DNA from: Azolla pinnata
Lineage: Eukaryota > Streptophyta > Polypodiopsida > Salviniales > Salviniaceae
Direction: 5' to 3'
DNA length: 64,000 nucleotides
NCBI GenBank assembly: GCA_037176905.1
Contig: JBBBWG010003448.1
Location: forward strand, 7,501 to 71,500
Part shown: piece after piece, positions 1 to 10,965 of the stretch
How positions within the stretch are numbered: position 1 is the stretch's first letter
Layout: each line of letters opens with the position of its first letter
Notes under the pieces: model-generated
Databases searched by the model: none
The model's input: the letters and a program-made list of their open reading frames with translations, nothing else
What the model was told of the DNA's origin: nothing
Made by a program: the position numbers and the translations under genes

Positions 1-480
1 GTGCGCCCGCACTTTGTGCGCACGACGAGATTCTCCAAAACATCAGGCCGGAGCTTCCTCGTCCCCGAATGCAGATCCGATGTCTTGTATATGAGCGATC
101 CTTGCGAGCACCAAGGAAAGAAGCTAAACAGCAGCTATGGTGTCGATGAAGAAGAAGAAGATGATGATGATCATCGTCATGATCATGAAGATGATACAGG
201 GATCTTCAGGGGCATCTTCCGCGACTTCCTCAACTCCGGCACCAGGAGGCTGCTGGTCGAGCTTTGCGTCAAGCTCGAGGCCAAGGATCTCATCTGCCCT
301 TACTGCTTCAACAGGGTGTGGAGCTTGCTGCAGGCCAATATGATACCCAAGAGCGCCCATCGGAGGCTTGCTGCCCATGGAGATCTCGAGTACTTTGTAT
401 GCCTCAACGGCCATGTCTATGGTTCTTGCTCTCTGCTGCATCTCTCCTCCTCCGACGACTCCAATGTATCGTCTGGTTAA
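1..480 (+). CDS. EID1/EDL-like F-box protein, C-terminal part (5' truncated by window edge)
   Basis: The frame is open from base 1 to a TAA stop at 478-480, so only the last ~159 residues are seen. The C-terminal pattern matches what I recall of Arabidopsis EID1 and EDL proteins, F-box adaptors that modulate phytochrome A and ABA signalling: a DVLYMSDPC segment (EID1 has a DCLYICNWPGC-type segment), then FRGIFRDF (EID1: FRGVFKDF), then a CPYC pair, an arginine-leucine stretch, and a closing FVCLNGHVYGSC (EID1: YVCENGHVSGAW). An Asp/Glu/His-rich insert (encoded near 140-200) sits between the first two blocks. The F-box itself would lie upstream of the window. The Cys/His spacing suggests a small metal-binding tail, which is inference. 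Divergence from EID1 is substantial, so the family call is fair and the exact orthologue is open. Confidence 0.72.
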   Translation: MRPHFVRTTRFSKTSGRSFLVPECRSDVLYMSDPCEHQGKKLNSSYGVDEEEEDDDDHRHDHEDDTGIFRGIFRDFLNSGTRRLLVELCVKLEAKDLICPYCFNRVWSLLQANMIPKSAHRRLAAHGDLEYFVCLNGHVYGSCSLLHLSSSDDSNVSSG

Positions 481-2056
481 ACAGCTTAATTCCATATTTC
501 ATGTCATGATTCTTTCTTTTGTGTCTGCAATTGGAAAGATCGTTCTTTCTCCGCCTTCGTTGCGTAAAGAGATTGCATGCCATGCTTCTTGTTTCTTCAG
601 TATCATCTCTGCTCATAGATCATAAGGTCGGTCAAAACCTGTGGACTCTTTTATGTGAAGAAAAGGTGATCTTTAAACCCATAACCACCGCATTTGTGCT
701 GGGGGATTACTACTGCCCTAGGTGCATCCTTTATGAATCGCAATCAAAATCTTACTTGTGCTCAATCAGTAAAATGTGATCATTTCAATCAGATGGTGCA
801 GATCTGGCACCATTGTATCATTAATGCCTCGCAACAGACATTATCTGAATTGCGCTAGGTTGGTTAGTTCTGTTGTGTTATGCTGTCACACCAATAGATT
901 TGATATATCTCTTCATTCATGTTGGAAGTCTTAATCATTGTGATCCTGAGTGAGCAAAATCATACTCTAATTTTTTATCAAGCAAGCGAAATCCTATTCT
1001 AATTTTTTATCAAGCAAGCGAAATCTTACCGTGATTGTGATCAAGCAAGTGAAATACTACCGTAATTGTGATCAAGCAAGCATCACACTAATTGTGATTA
1101 AGCAAGCAAAATAATTGCGTTCATAATCCATAACTCTACCCACTACGTGAAACCCCACAATGTTACCCCCCCAGAATATTCCAAACTCAAAGACAATGCC
1201 AGCCACGTCTGAAAATTATCAGGTATGCCCTTGAGCGGAGATGTGAGAAGAAAGCACTAATGAAATGGTGTGCCCAAATGCCCCTTCAGAAATAGCAACT
1301 ACGTCGATAACACTCTGATTGTATGATGATACACTAACACTATTAAAACTTGGAAGAATCCCACAACTAATCACTTCATCTTGAATTAGAGTGTGGCACA
1401 TAATCTAATCTATGAATGCAAAAATGGATCCAGCCATTTCTAAGGATATGGGGAGGAAAACAAATGAAACAAAACTGAACTAGCGGGGGAAATCACTAAC
1501 AACGCATGCAATCAAATGTGAGTACCCGAGGTATGAAATCAGTCAGGAAATAATTCAGTTGTATTTGTTATTAGACAAGCACGTATGTAAATAGATTATC
1601 AAATTCCACAGGATGTTCTAGAGCTCTTAAACTACTGAACTTCTTATTGACTTGTAAAATACATACCAAAAAAATGGATCTTCAAATCAGAAGATGAAGT
1701 ATTCAACCTGGTGAGATTGAAGTGGCAATTTGTGCATCCAAAACTGGTGGTCCAAACACAGTTCATTGGAAACCACATTACCGTATAGAGCAGTTGAGAG
1801 AAATGAAACTAGTATTTGATGAGGCAGCCATGACTCAAAACTTTGAAGGTTTAAACGGGGAACTTGTCTGCCAAACCATGCTAAAGCATGGGTGTTGAAC
1901 CGAAAAAAGTTTGTAGTTCCTGAAACAAACCACCATATAAACGATTAAACTAGCTTAACTTCACAATAAAAATGAGAGCTTCATCAGAGAAATGTGTACA
2001 TTGTAGTTCTATGCAAGGCAACAATACAAGACCTCAGTGAATATGCCCGATCCATT
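481..2056. other. Intergenic spacer between two convergent genes, with a 31-bp tandem repeat
   Basis: Holds the 3' flanks of the F-box gene (+) and the AsnRS gene (-). No coding region is supported. A degenerate tandem repeat lies at about 951-1105; otherwise I see AT-rich unique sequence. Confidence 0.6.
951..1105. repeat. Degenerate ~31-bp tandem repeat, five units
   Basis: The element (t)caagcaag recurs at about 978, 1010, 1041, 1072 and 1098, with intervening sequence of the type gcgaaatcctattctaat. Spacing is 32, 31, 31 and 26 bases. It lies 3' of the F-box gene. Confidence 0.8.
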
Positions 2057-5000
2057 TCAAAACTCAGCAGAGCCAGGTGACCTTGGAAAAGGTATGGCAT
2101 CTCGAATATTTTCAATGCCTGTTGCAAATTGGACAAGCCTCTCGAAGCCTAAGCCAAAGCCAGCATGTGGCACTGTTGAAGATAGCAACAATAAATGATG
2201 ACAAATCCTTCCAGACATCAGAATCATGTCAAAAGATGTTGAATCTAGCAACTAAAAGGTACATGTCAGAAAATGATGAACCTCAACAAACTAGTACCTG
2301 TACCATATCGCCTCAGATCGAGATACCACCAATAGTTGCTTTTCTCCAATCCTACCTCCTCAATACGCCTCTCAAGTACATCTAGCCGTTCTTCTCTTTG
2401 ACTTCCACCTATCAGCTCACCAACCTTTGTTCAATGGAGACAGTTCAAATGTCAGAACATGTTTCTTGATTGACCAGAGTATTTTGACAGCGTTTTGTAA
2501 ATCATACTCTTGGAACAAGAACGTCCATTGCTGCTACAGTCTTTCCATCATCATTTATTCTCATATAAAATGCCTTGATATCCTGCATTGCATAATATTC
2601 ATCAGCAGGGGTTTGAATGCACCTAGGGATGATTCTCAATTTACCATTATTCCCTGTTCCTCTACAAGGGCTCAAGATAGAAGTATACATAGATGCATAT
2701 CATCATCGACAAAAACAGATGCCAACCTTAGGATAATCAGTGACTATGACGGGGGTCCCTTTAAAGACCTTCTCAGTTATGTATCGCTCATGTTCACTCT
2801 GTAGATCGCAACCCCACTTGACCTACACATAACTATAATCATTTATGAGCAATGGGACAGCAAGATCGAACTGCTGGATATGTTACTCTCACAAATAGAG
2901 TGGGCATACTGGGTACTCAAATTGCTCGCCGGATTTCGACAGTATATCCACAGCATCTGTATATGTTATGTGGATGAAATCCTTTTCAGCAACATCCTGC
3001 CAGAATGAATCAGAAATGAGCTACCATAGACAACAGAAAAAAGCTTCAACCATCATATCAATACGTAGTCAAGTGCAATAATAACCTCCCCACAAACAAT
3101 AAGCACATCACTGCAGTTCCCGATGCATTATAAGGTTGGCAACCTTCTTTGACACATCATATTATGTTGCAGATTGGAAGGTTTTTACAGATCCTGGTGA
3201 CCTAGTAACAGAAGTTTTTGCAAGATACTGAGTTCCTGGAGGATATGATTTGGGGAATCTTGTTATGATGTAAACAGGACAGAGATAGTATCAGAGATGA
3301 CACTCAATGCACCATAGTGATAAAGTAGAATACATCCTCCCAATGCTTTTTCATTTCTACATAGGTTAGATGACTACAAACAATGATATCTCCTAAGATG
3401 AGCAGCGCCTCAGTTGCACATTCACATTTGCCTCTTTGGGAAAAGCTAGGGTAGAACTAGCATAGCAACAGAAATCGATGAGCATAAACAGACAGAAATT
3501 AGAATTACATACATTCAAACGAGCAATAATTCCTTTCTCAATCCAGGTGTCGAAAAATTGCATGTCTTCTTTGCACTGATCCAGTATATGTCGAACCTAT
3601 ACAGAAAAGGCAACAGATTTCTTTGAAGCAGTTACCTAGCTAGCTTTATTTGCTACATTGAACCAGCAAACCAAAAGAAAAAACAGCAGCATTACTCATG
3701 CGACACAAAGGTCATGAGATATCGAAGGCAGCCATTAATTTACCAACTGGTTTTCTTTTCTATATCACAAGGATCTCTGGACACAGCCTCAATACTTGTA
3801 AAAAAAGTAAATAAAATCCAAAACTCGAGATGAATATGGCATGGTCTTTCTAAGAATATTTGGGAAATTAGATCTCTAGAAATCAACCATGTGTTTGACA
3901 GCAGGAGATGCACAAAGAATTATCCTGATATAGATCAGCACACTTCAGGAGATAAATAAATTTCATGCCAGATCTAGTGACCAATGCACTTAGAGAATTA
4001 TGCAAGGATACGGAACTTACAACATACTGCAAGTAAGTAGACGCACAGGCCATATCATCTTTCAATTCCGCAAAAGCAAGCTCCGGTTCAATCATCTGCG
4101 AGAAAGTGTGTTGACATTGTATTACTTACAACTATGAGAGACATGCATAAGCACGATAAAGATATATGAGTCTTACCCAGAATTCTGCAAGATGGCGTGT
4201 AGTATTGGAATTCTCTGCACGAAATGTTGGACCAAAGGTATAAACCTAACAAGCAGAGCATGCAACAGATACTCAGATTAGCCACAGGTCTTAAGAAAAC
4301 AGTTGTAATGGATTCATTATCTCAACTGCGGATTCATATATTCAACACACATCAGAAAGTGCAGTTGCATAAATCTCTGCATTAAGCTGTCCTGAGACTG
4401 TCAAAAATGCTGGCTTTCCAAAGAAATCCTGTAGATCAAAGAGCAAGAAACTCATCAATCCACGCCACAACCATAATACTTCAGATCTCATTTCTTGGAA
4501 AGCAAAGTACAAATAAATTCTCCTGCTTGGGTGTCAACAATACCTGTGACCAATCAACAAGACCATCCTTAGTACTTGGTATCTTTTGAACAGGTGTTGC
4601 AGTATCTTTTGCAGACCCTGGAACCTGCAGACAAATAGTTAAAGAAGAGCTCTAAACTGATCAAAATAGCATCTATAAATCCACCATAGCTGATGCACTC
4701 ACAAGTGTGGTTACACAGAACTGTTCCCCGGCACCTTCACAGTCGGATGCAGTGATAATGGGGCTAGCCACCCAAATAAATCCTTTCTCCTGAAAGAATT
4801 TGTGGGTTGCGAAAGCCAATGCATTTCGAACCCGTGAAACCTGAAAATCCAATGAAAACATATGGGTACATCACAGAAAAAATATAGCATTCAAATACTT
4901 CATTCTGACACATCATAAAACCAAGTGCTTTAGAATTTTCTAAAAACCAAAGAACTTACAGCACCGAATGTATTTGTCCGGGGCCTCATATGGGCTATCG

Positions 5001-6056
5001 TGCGTAAGTACTCTCGGGTCAGCTTCTTCTTTTGCACAGGATAAGTGGTTGCATCACTGATCCCGATCTACACATAAAAGAGAACGGCTTGCATTTTCAG
5101 CAATGACAAATTACTGCAGAGGCACTGAAATCAAGCATCTCCATTCTCGCGAAATCTCATTTAGTAGCTACAATTCGTATTACCAGCTGCAGTTTCGAGG
5201 CTTTGAGCTCCACCTTCTGCTTCGAACCTTGACTTTCCACCAAAGTTCCTTTGACAGCAACAGATGCCCCAGTGGAAACTGCTTCTATCTAATTCAAACA
5301 TAATTACTGGTGAGAAACCAAGCTTCCATAGCCGTAGCTTACATCTAAATACTTTGCGAGATCTTTGCAAGTTCCATGATTCTCTACCATGTCATACCCT
5401 TCTGCATCAGAGGCTACGATACATTGCAGGTTCGAAAGACAAGAACCATCATTGACCTGCCACCAAACGAAGGTCAGCATAGTGCAAGCTCTGCATAGGG
5501 CCAGAATTACATGACCTGGAGTTTGAACAGAAAAGCAGAACACCTCTAGAAATGTGAACGTCTTCTGAAGACGACAAGTTCGGACCCATCCACGAACAGT
5601 CATTTCCTCCCCCACACGTCCTAAACCTTCATCATCCCCGCCTTTGATGTCCACGACTCTCAGTCTCTTCTGGAATGTCCCCACCGACAGATTGTACGAA
5701 GATCTTTTCAGATCCTTATCCTTGTCGCCGGCTTTCGAAGGCGCCGATGCAGACGCCTCCTGCACTTCTGAGCTCGAGCAATAAAGCCTCCTGAGAGAAC
5801 CGCTTTCTCTTCTCCTCGTTCTCATCTGGGAGGGTGGAGGGGCAGGAATCAGAGGTTCAGAGCAACTGGAAAGAGGCGGTGAGGATCGAATCTTGCCGCT
5901 GCTGCTGCTGCTGCTGCTGTTCGTGTGGGCGATGGCGATGAAATGGGCATGGTTGAGGAGAGGAGATTGTCGTGAAGAGTTAGGGCTCTGCTTCAAGATG
6001 AAGGAGGCGAGGATATGGCGAGCAGGAGAGGGATGGAAACAGAGATAAGCAGACAT
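2057..6056 (-). CDS. NS1: Asparaginyl-tRNA synthetase, organellar type (NS1/SYNO-like), 15 exons
   Basis: Class IIb aminoacyl-tRNA synthetase that charges tRNA-Asn, probably in plastids and mitochondria. Exons (high to low): 6056-5544, 5456-5343, 5288-5184, 5067-4960, 4840-4703, 4624-4544, 4428-4351, 4245-4177, 4095-4021, 3596-3513, 2996-2910, 2822-2727, 2582-2508, 2424-2298, 2172-2057. All introns are GT-AG and phase 0 except the last (phase 1). The frame closes to 621 residues. The N terminus is Ser/Ala/Arg-rich like a transit peptide. It is followed by an OB-fold anticodon-binding domain ([20 protein letters not shown]), then the catalytic core: FRAEN (motif 2, about residue 387) and [18 protein letters not shown] near the end (motif 3). 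An in-frame ATG at 6164 would add 36 residues; I prefer 6056 because it starts the transit-like segment. The intronic sequence after exon 1 is open in frame, so retention would not immediately truncate. Confidence 0.96.
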
Positions 6057-6164
6057 GTCTGCAGACTCTTCTTGTCTGTTCTCCACTCTTCTTCTCTTTT
6101 CTTTCTTCTGTTTGTTTATCTTCTCCATCCACTCCAGTTTCTGGATATTACAGAAGTGACCCAA

Positions 6165-6725
6165 AACATAGGTTTAGGATTTAGGGTTTAGGGAGTAGGG
6201 TTAGGGTTAGGATTAGGGTTTAATCAGGGTTTAGGGAGTAGGGTTAGGGTTAGGATTAGGGTTTAATCTGGGTTTAGGGAGTGAGGCTATGATAAGGTTT
6301 TAATTAGGATTAGGGTTAACACCCCATCTAATTACTTCTTCCAACGATGCGCAAACATGTAGAAAGGTTAGGGTTTAGGGTTTAGGGAGTAGGGTTAGGG
6401 TTAGTATTATGATTAGGATTAAGGTTTAATTAGGGTTTACCGAGTAGGTTAGGTTTAGGGTTTGGTTAAGATCATGGGTTAACACCCCATCTAATTACTT
6501 CTTTCGACGATGCACAAACATGTACAAAGGTTAGGGCTTAGGTTAGGGCTTAGGGCTTAGGGAGTAGGGTTAGGATTAGGATTAAGGTTTAGGGTTTAGG
6601 GTGGTTCAATTAGGTTTAAGGTTCAATTAGGTTTTAGCGAGTAAGGTTAGGATTAGGGTTTGATTAGGATTATGGTTTAACACCTCATCTAATTACTTCT
6701 TCCCACAGTGCGCAAACATGTGTAA
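6165..6725. repeat. Composite satellite with telomere-like core, 5' of AsnRS
   Basis: Degenerate ttagggttaggg / tttaggg runs are interrupted by a recurring non-telomeric block (aaca-ccccatctaattacttctt followed by a gcaaacatgta-aaagg type segment) at about 6318, 6481 and 6680, giving periods near 162 and 199 bases. The telomere-like motif is thus part of a larger repeated unit. The array begins immediately upstream of the AsnRS 5' end. Confidence 0.85.
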
Positions 6726-6728
6726 AGG

Positions 6729-7470
6729 TCCAATCGCATTTGAGAGTTGAAAATGGTGAATAAAAGCTAAGGAAGTACACTATATTATGGGACGTGTAAA
6801 TCTAGATTTCTGAATTTAGGGATAGAGACATGTACAAAAAAGTAAAGTTGTGGTATAAATAAGGCAAGATCAAATCAGATCGACCACCTGCATTAAAAAG
6901 TTCATTGCTCCCTCGTTTAAAATCGGATTTGAGAGTTTGAAATGATGAACCAAAGCTAAATACGCTACATTATGGATTGTGTAGATCTAAATTCCTTGAT
7001 TTGGAGCAAGAGATTTGAACAAAAGACTAAAGTTATGGCAAAAATAAGGCAGGAGTAGACCAGACTAGACCACTTGTATTAGAAGCTAGGTCTCCCTTGT
7101 ATAAAGTCGGGTTTGAGAGTTGAAATTAGTGGATCAAAGCTAAGGAAGTAACCTACATTATGGGATGTATATATCTTATTTCTAAATTCAAGGATAGAGA
7201 CATGAACGAAAAAGTAAAGTTGTGGTTGAAATAAAGTACGAGCAGACCTGATGAATCGTCATCATTAAGAAGCTCATTGTTCTCTAGTATAAAATCGAAT
7301 TTGAGGGATGTGTAGATCTAGATTTTTTAATTTAGGGATAGAGAAATGAACAAAAAAGTAAAGGTGTAATATAAATAAGGTAGGAGCAGACCTTATTAAA
7401 AAGTTCATTGCTCTCTCATATAAAATCAGATTTGAAAGTTCAAAACGATGAATCAATGTTAAGGAAGGGA
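6729..7470. repeat. Diverged ~187-bp satellite, about four copies
   Basis: A unit containing gatttgagagttgaaa, then aaagctaaggaagta, ctacattatggga, tgtagatctaga, gggatagagacatgaac and aaaagtaaagttgtgg recurs. The tgagag anchor falls at 6741, 6930, 7114 and 7302, with a last partial copy at 7433: spacings 189, 184, 188 and 131. The fourth copy lacks about 55 bases at its start. It abuts the telomere-like satellite on its left. Confidence 0.88.
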
Positions 7471-8228
7471 GTTTGATGAGTTTTCTGTACAATCTCAATA
7501 AATATTTAAAATAAAAGAGAAATTGATTTGACAATTTCAATAATTATGTTATATGATAACTTTGTTTCCCCAGAGGAGTTAGATTAATGTCATCTAATGT
7601 TATAAGATTATCTTTTTCTCCTTCTCTCTCTCTCTCTATGCTCACTTAGTAAGGTACACAAGACTTGCTAGATATGATCATATAATAGTCATATTCACAT
7701 TGTCCATTTAAATAGAATATGTTTGTAATAAGTAGCGTGAGTTGGTATATAATCAAACTTGTATAGTCTATCATCGTAGTTGTCCATTTTTTAAATATAT
7801 AAAGTACATTGTGCCAATCTCTCTCTCTCTCTCCTCAGGCTCGCGGTAGAATTGCAACTCATATAGCTTCAGATCTTCACCATTCTGCTTCGGATCTGCC
7901 AACACACACACAACAATGTACATTCTGTGCTAACAACAGGCTTGACACCGTCGGCCGAATCACCGACGACCTTCTCCCATCAGGCCCGCAAAGCACGGCA
8001 AGCCGATGATGGCGAGGCGAAGGCCCGCTTCTTGTGTGTAAATCCGAGCAATCGACGGATGGGCTCAAGGAAGGTAGGTAGAAGCAGCACACGTTCGGCA
8101 CTGAGGCCGCACTGCAGCAAAAAAAGAAGAAAGAAAAAAAACTTCTTCGCCCGGAACTGCACTTCTTCCAGGGTTCCGGAATCAGGCACGAGAAGGGCAT
8201 GTTGTCGATGCAGTGCCGGGGGGGAGTC
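7471..8228. other. Intergenic, no gene seen
   Basis: AT-rich sequence with short (ct)n runs at about 7620 and 7820 and a short unsupported overlap of ORFs on both strands at 7809-8232 with no family resemblance. Probably promoter-distal DNA of the downstream gene. Confidence 0.5.
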
Positions 8229-8340
8229 CTAAGCCCTAAACCCTAAACCCTAAACCCTAAACCCTAAACCCTAAGCCCTAAGCCCTAAACCCTAAACCCT
8301 AAGCCCCAAGACCTAAACCCTAAACCCTAAACCCTAAACC
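8229..8340. repeat. Interstitial CCCTAAA (plant telomere-type) tract
   Basis: About fourteen head-to-tail ccctaaa units with some ccctaag variants. It lies about 1.1 kb upstream of the ALP1-like start codon, oriented so that the + strand is C-rich. Confidence 0.95.
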
Positions 8341-8375
8341 AGGATTAACTGAGAAAATACATGGTCTAATGAGAT

Positions 8376-8515
8376 GTAGAAGAAGCAGCAAGAAGAAGAA
8401 GAAGCAAGAAGAAGAAGAAGGAAGAAAGGAAGAAGAAGAGGCAGAGGAAGAAGGAAGAAGAAGGAAAGAAGAGGAAGAAGGAAGAAGGGATCAAGAAGCA
8501 GCAGCAGAAGAAGAA
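8376..8515. repeat. Purine-rich (GAA/GGAAGA)n tract
   Basis: A continuous polypurine stretch of gaagaa and ggaagaag units on the + strand, upstream of the ALP1-like gene. The long Lys/Glu ORFs across it come from simple sequence. Confidence 0.85.
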
Positions 8516-8763
8516 AACTGTTCTTCGCTTTCAGACCCATCTCCGTTCTGCCGCCTGCCGACACTCTGTCGCCTTCTTCTCTATCCCCTCCCCTTCTTCG
8601 TTCTGTGTTCTCTGCAAAGCCAAGAAAGGAAGAGGGAAGAGGAGCAGGTAGTGTGAAAGGGAAAACCAAAGCGCAGGAGAGAGGCGCGCTCGCTCGCTCG
8701 CTCGCTCTGGAGAAACACGGACATAACAAGCCCCAACTGCGCTCTCGCAAGGGGTAATTTGCT

Positions 8764-8768
8764 TCCAA

Positions 8769-8800
<32 letters not shown>

Positions 8801-8804
8801 CTTT
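8764..8804. repeat. (CT)n microsatellite in 5' region of ALP1-like gene
   Basis: About fifteen ct dinucleotides, a common content of plant 5' leaders. A (gctc)n tetramer run precedes it at about 8690-8708. Confidence 0.9.
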
Positions 8805-8864
8805 TGCTCTCCAATCTTTCTGGCTTCTGTGGATTTTCTTTTCTCTTCTGTTTTGGGCGTCGCT

Positions 8865-8953
8865 GGAAGCTTCTTTGTCAAGTAGAAAAGAAGAAGATTA
8901 GGGTTTCATGGAAGCTTCTGTGTCAAGTAGAAAAGAAGAAGATTAGGGTTTCA
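8865..8953. repeat. 45-bp tandem duplication
   Basis: The segment beginning tggaagcttct and ending gattagggtttca occurs twice back to back with a single visible difference (ttt versus gtg). Near identity implies a recent duplication. Each copy carries a telo-box-like agggttt. Confidence 0.9.
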
Positions 8954-9318
8954 GAGCAGTTGTTTCTCCCCCCTTCCGCCCTCAGAAGAAGAGAATTTGA
9001 GGGTCGTTTTGTATGTGTGCGTGTGTGTTGAAGGAATTTGGTTCTTCCTGACTTTGGCTATGGCGCTTGGCCGTTCAATGGAGGGCGGGGAGGGGGGGGG
9101 GCAGGTAGGTATCCTCACCTGCCCTGTTCGTGACTACAGATTAGGGTTGGAGTTTCTTTCTTCTCTTTGTTTCCGCTGTGTTGGATTTGCTAAACAAGAT
9201 CCAAACCCCACACTGGACAAGTAGCTACTTTCTATCTGCGTCTTGATGATTTCTAATGGAGATTTGGATAAGGATGGGGCATCAGATGTTCTGTGCCTGT
9301 TCTGTTTGTGTTAGGGTT

Positions 9319-9359
9319 AAGGTTCTTGTTTGTGTTAGGGTTAGGGTTAGGGTTAGGGA
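9319..9359. repeat. Short TTAGGG (hexamer) tract
   Basis: gttagggttagggttaggg units, the hexamer form rather than the plant heptamer, within the 5' region or predicted first intron of the ALP1-like gene. Confidence 0.85.
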
Positions 9360-9393
9360 AATTCCACATGATGGGCGGATCGATTGCTGAAGA

Positions 9394-10965
9394 ATGCTCC
9401 AATGCAATCTGTGGGCTGAACCACAGGAGTTTGCTCACAGTCTTACGCATCGGAATCGTCAGATGCAGGAAGAATGTGCGGAGTACGAAGCGAATGGCCA
9501 CATGCACCATCTCCACCACCATCTTCTTCCAGATGCAGCAGAGTATGAGGGGGGGAACGGTGCCATGGAGCATCATCATCATCATCATCACCAGAGCGCG
9601 GAATACGAAGAGAACGCCGGGCGATACGAAGAAGAGCACATACTGCTGGAAGCGAAAGTGGAGCTAGAAGAGAATAGCGTCCTCTATGACGACGACGAGG
9701 AAGCCGCGATGTTCGAGGAGGATGCCCAACTGCTGGAATTGGCCCAAATGCATCAAGAAGGAGAACATGGAGGAGGAGGAGGAGGAGGAGGAGGAGGAGG
9801 AGAAGAAGAAGAAGAAGCAGAAGGGGGCGATATGAAAGATTGCAAAGATGCGGAGCTGATGATGGGCTCGCAGAATCCGGCGACGGAGATCGTGGTGCAT
9901 GTGAAGAGCCTGCAGAGAAGGGTATGGAAGAAGGAGAGGTCACAGGCATGGTGGGATCGATGCAACGGGCCCGATTTCCCGGAGGCCGAGTTCCACCACG
10001 CGTTCCGGATGAGCCGAGCGACGTTCGACCTGATTTGCGAAGAGATCGGGCACGTGGTTTCCAAGGAAGACACGATGCTGCGCCAAGCGATTCCGGTGCA
10101 CCAACGCGTGGCGGTTTGCCTGTGGAGGCTGTCCTCCGGAGAGCCCCTTCGTCTCCTCTCCAAGAGGTTTGGGCTGGGGATCTCCACGTGCCACAAGCTC
10201 GTGATCGAGGTCTGCACCGCGATCAACGATGTCTTGCTGCCAAAGTACATCTGCTGGCCCTTGAACGAGCACGCGCAAGCGATCCGCGAAGGGTTCGAGC
10301 GGATCACCGGCATCCCCGACGTGGTCGGGGCCATTTACACCACCCACATGCCCATCATCGCGCCCAAGGTCAATGTCACCTCCTACTTCAACCGCAAGCA
10401 CACCGAGCGAACCCAGAAGACGTCGTATTCCCTCACTCTGCAAGGCGTCGTGGATGTGCACGGCTTGTTCACCGACATATGCATCGGCTGGCCTGGATCG
10501 TACACCGATGAGCTCGTGCTCGAGAAGTCGGCTCTATACGAACGCGGGCTCAGCGGGTTCTTGCAAGAGGATTGGGTCATCGGCGGGCCCAGCTACCCGC
10601 CGCTCGATTGGCTGCTCTCGCCGTATGTGCAGGAGCACCTCACGTGGGCTCAGCATGCCTTCAACGAGCGGGTGGAAGAGGCCCTCAAAGTCGCGAGGAA
10701 CGCCTTCACTCGGCTCAAAGGGCGGTGGCAATACCTGACCAAGCGCGCCGAGATCAAGGTCCAGGAGCTGCCCACCATCCTCGGAGCTTGCTGCGTTTTG
10801 CACAACGTTTGCGAGCAGTTCAGGGAACCTTTCGACCCCGATCTTTACATCCCGGTGGAGGATGACGACACGCCGTGCGAACGCATGCCCTGGTCGCAGC
10901 TCTCGCTCGAACGGCGCGATCACATCGCCCACAGCCTCCTGCATAACATGCATCCGGGTATATAA
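9394..10965 (+). CDS. ALP1-like protein: domesticated PIF/Harbinger transposase
   Basis: Related to the Arabidopsis At5g12010/At4g29780 'nuclease-like' proteins, host genes derived from a Harbinger transposase; the related ALP1 works with PRC2. The acidic, His-rich and Gly-rich N-terminal half (about residues 1-150) precedes a full transposase fold: WWDRCNGPDFPEAEFHHAFR, FGLGISTCHKLVIEVC, VVGAIYTTHMPIIAPK, CIGWPGSYTDELVLEKS, NAFTRLKGRWQYL and LPTILGACCVLHNVCE. The first catalytic Asp is Tyr315, the second site keeps Asp372, and the usual glutamate before AFxxLK is absent (Arg435-Asn436), so it should be catalytically dead, as the plant family I recall is. A TGA lies just before ATG 9394. Alternatively, ATG 9060 starts a 15-codon exon ending at a good donor (9104/9105) that joins in phase to 9427 or 9469. 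The 3' half is GC-rich compared with its flanks. Confidence 0.92.
   Translation: MLQCNLWAEPQEFAHSLTHRNRQMQEECAEYEANGHMHHLHHHLLPDAAEYEGGNGAMEHHHHHHHQSAEYEENAGRYEEEHILLEAKVELEENSVLYDDDEEAAMFEEDAQLLELAQMHQEGEHGGGGGGGGGGGEEEEEAEGGDMKDCKDAELMMGSQNPATEIVVHVKSLQRRVWKKERSQAWWDRCNGPDFPEAEFHHAFRMSRATFDLICEEIGHVVSKEDTMLRQAIPVHQRVAVCLWRLSSGEPLRLLSKRFGLGISTCHKLVIEVCTAINDVLLPKYICWPLNEHAQAIREGFERITGIPDVVGAIYTTHMPIIAPKVNVTSYFNRKHTERTQKTSYSLTLQGVVDVHGLFTDICIGWPGSYTDELVLEKSALYERGLSGFLQEDWVIGGPSYPPLDWLLSPYVQEHLTWAQHAFNERVEEALKVARNAFTRLKGRWQYLTKRAEIKVQELPTILGACCVLHNVCEQFREPFDPDLYIPVEDDDTPCERMPWSQLSLERRDHIAHSLLHNMHPGI

Noticed and set aside
6165-6725. Possibility that the window is at a chromosome end or an old end-to-end fusion
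   Set aside because: Telomere-like tracts are short, scattered, of mixed period and both orientations among ordinary genes; no single long head-to-head junction.
8369-8881. Lys/Glu-rich and Leu/Phe-rich ORFs near 8.4-8.9 kb
   Set aside because: Purine-tract and (CT)n simple sequence.
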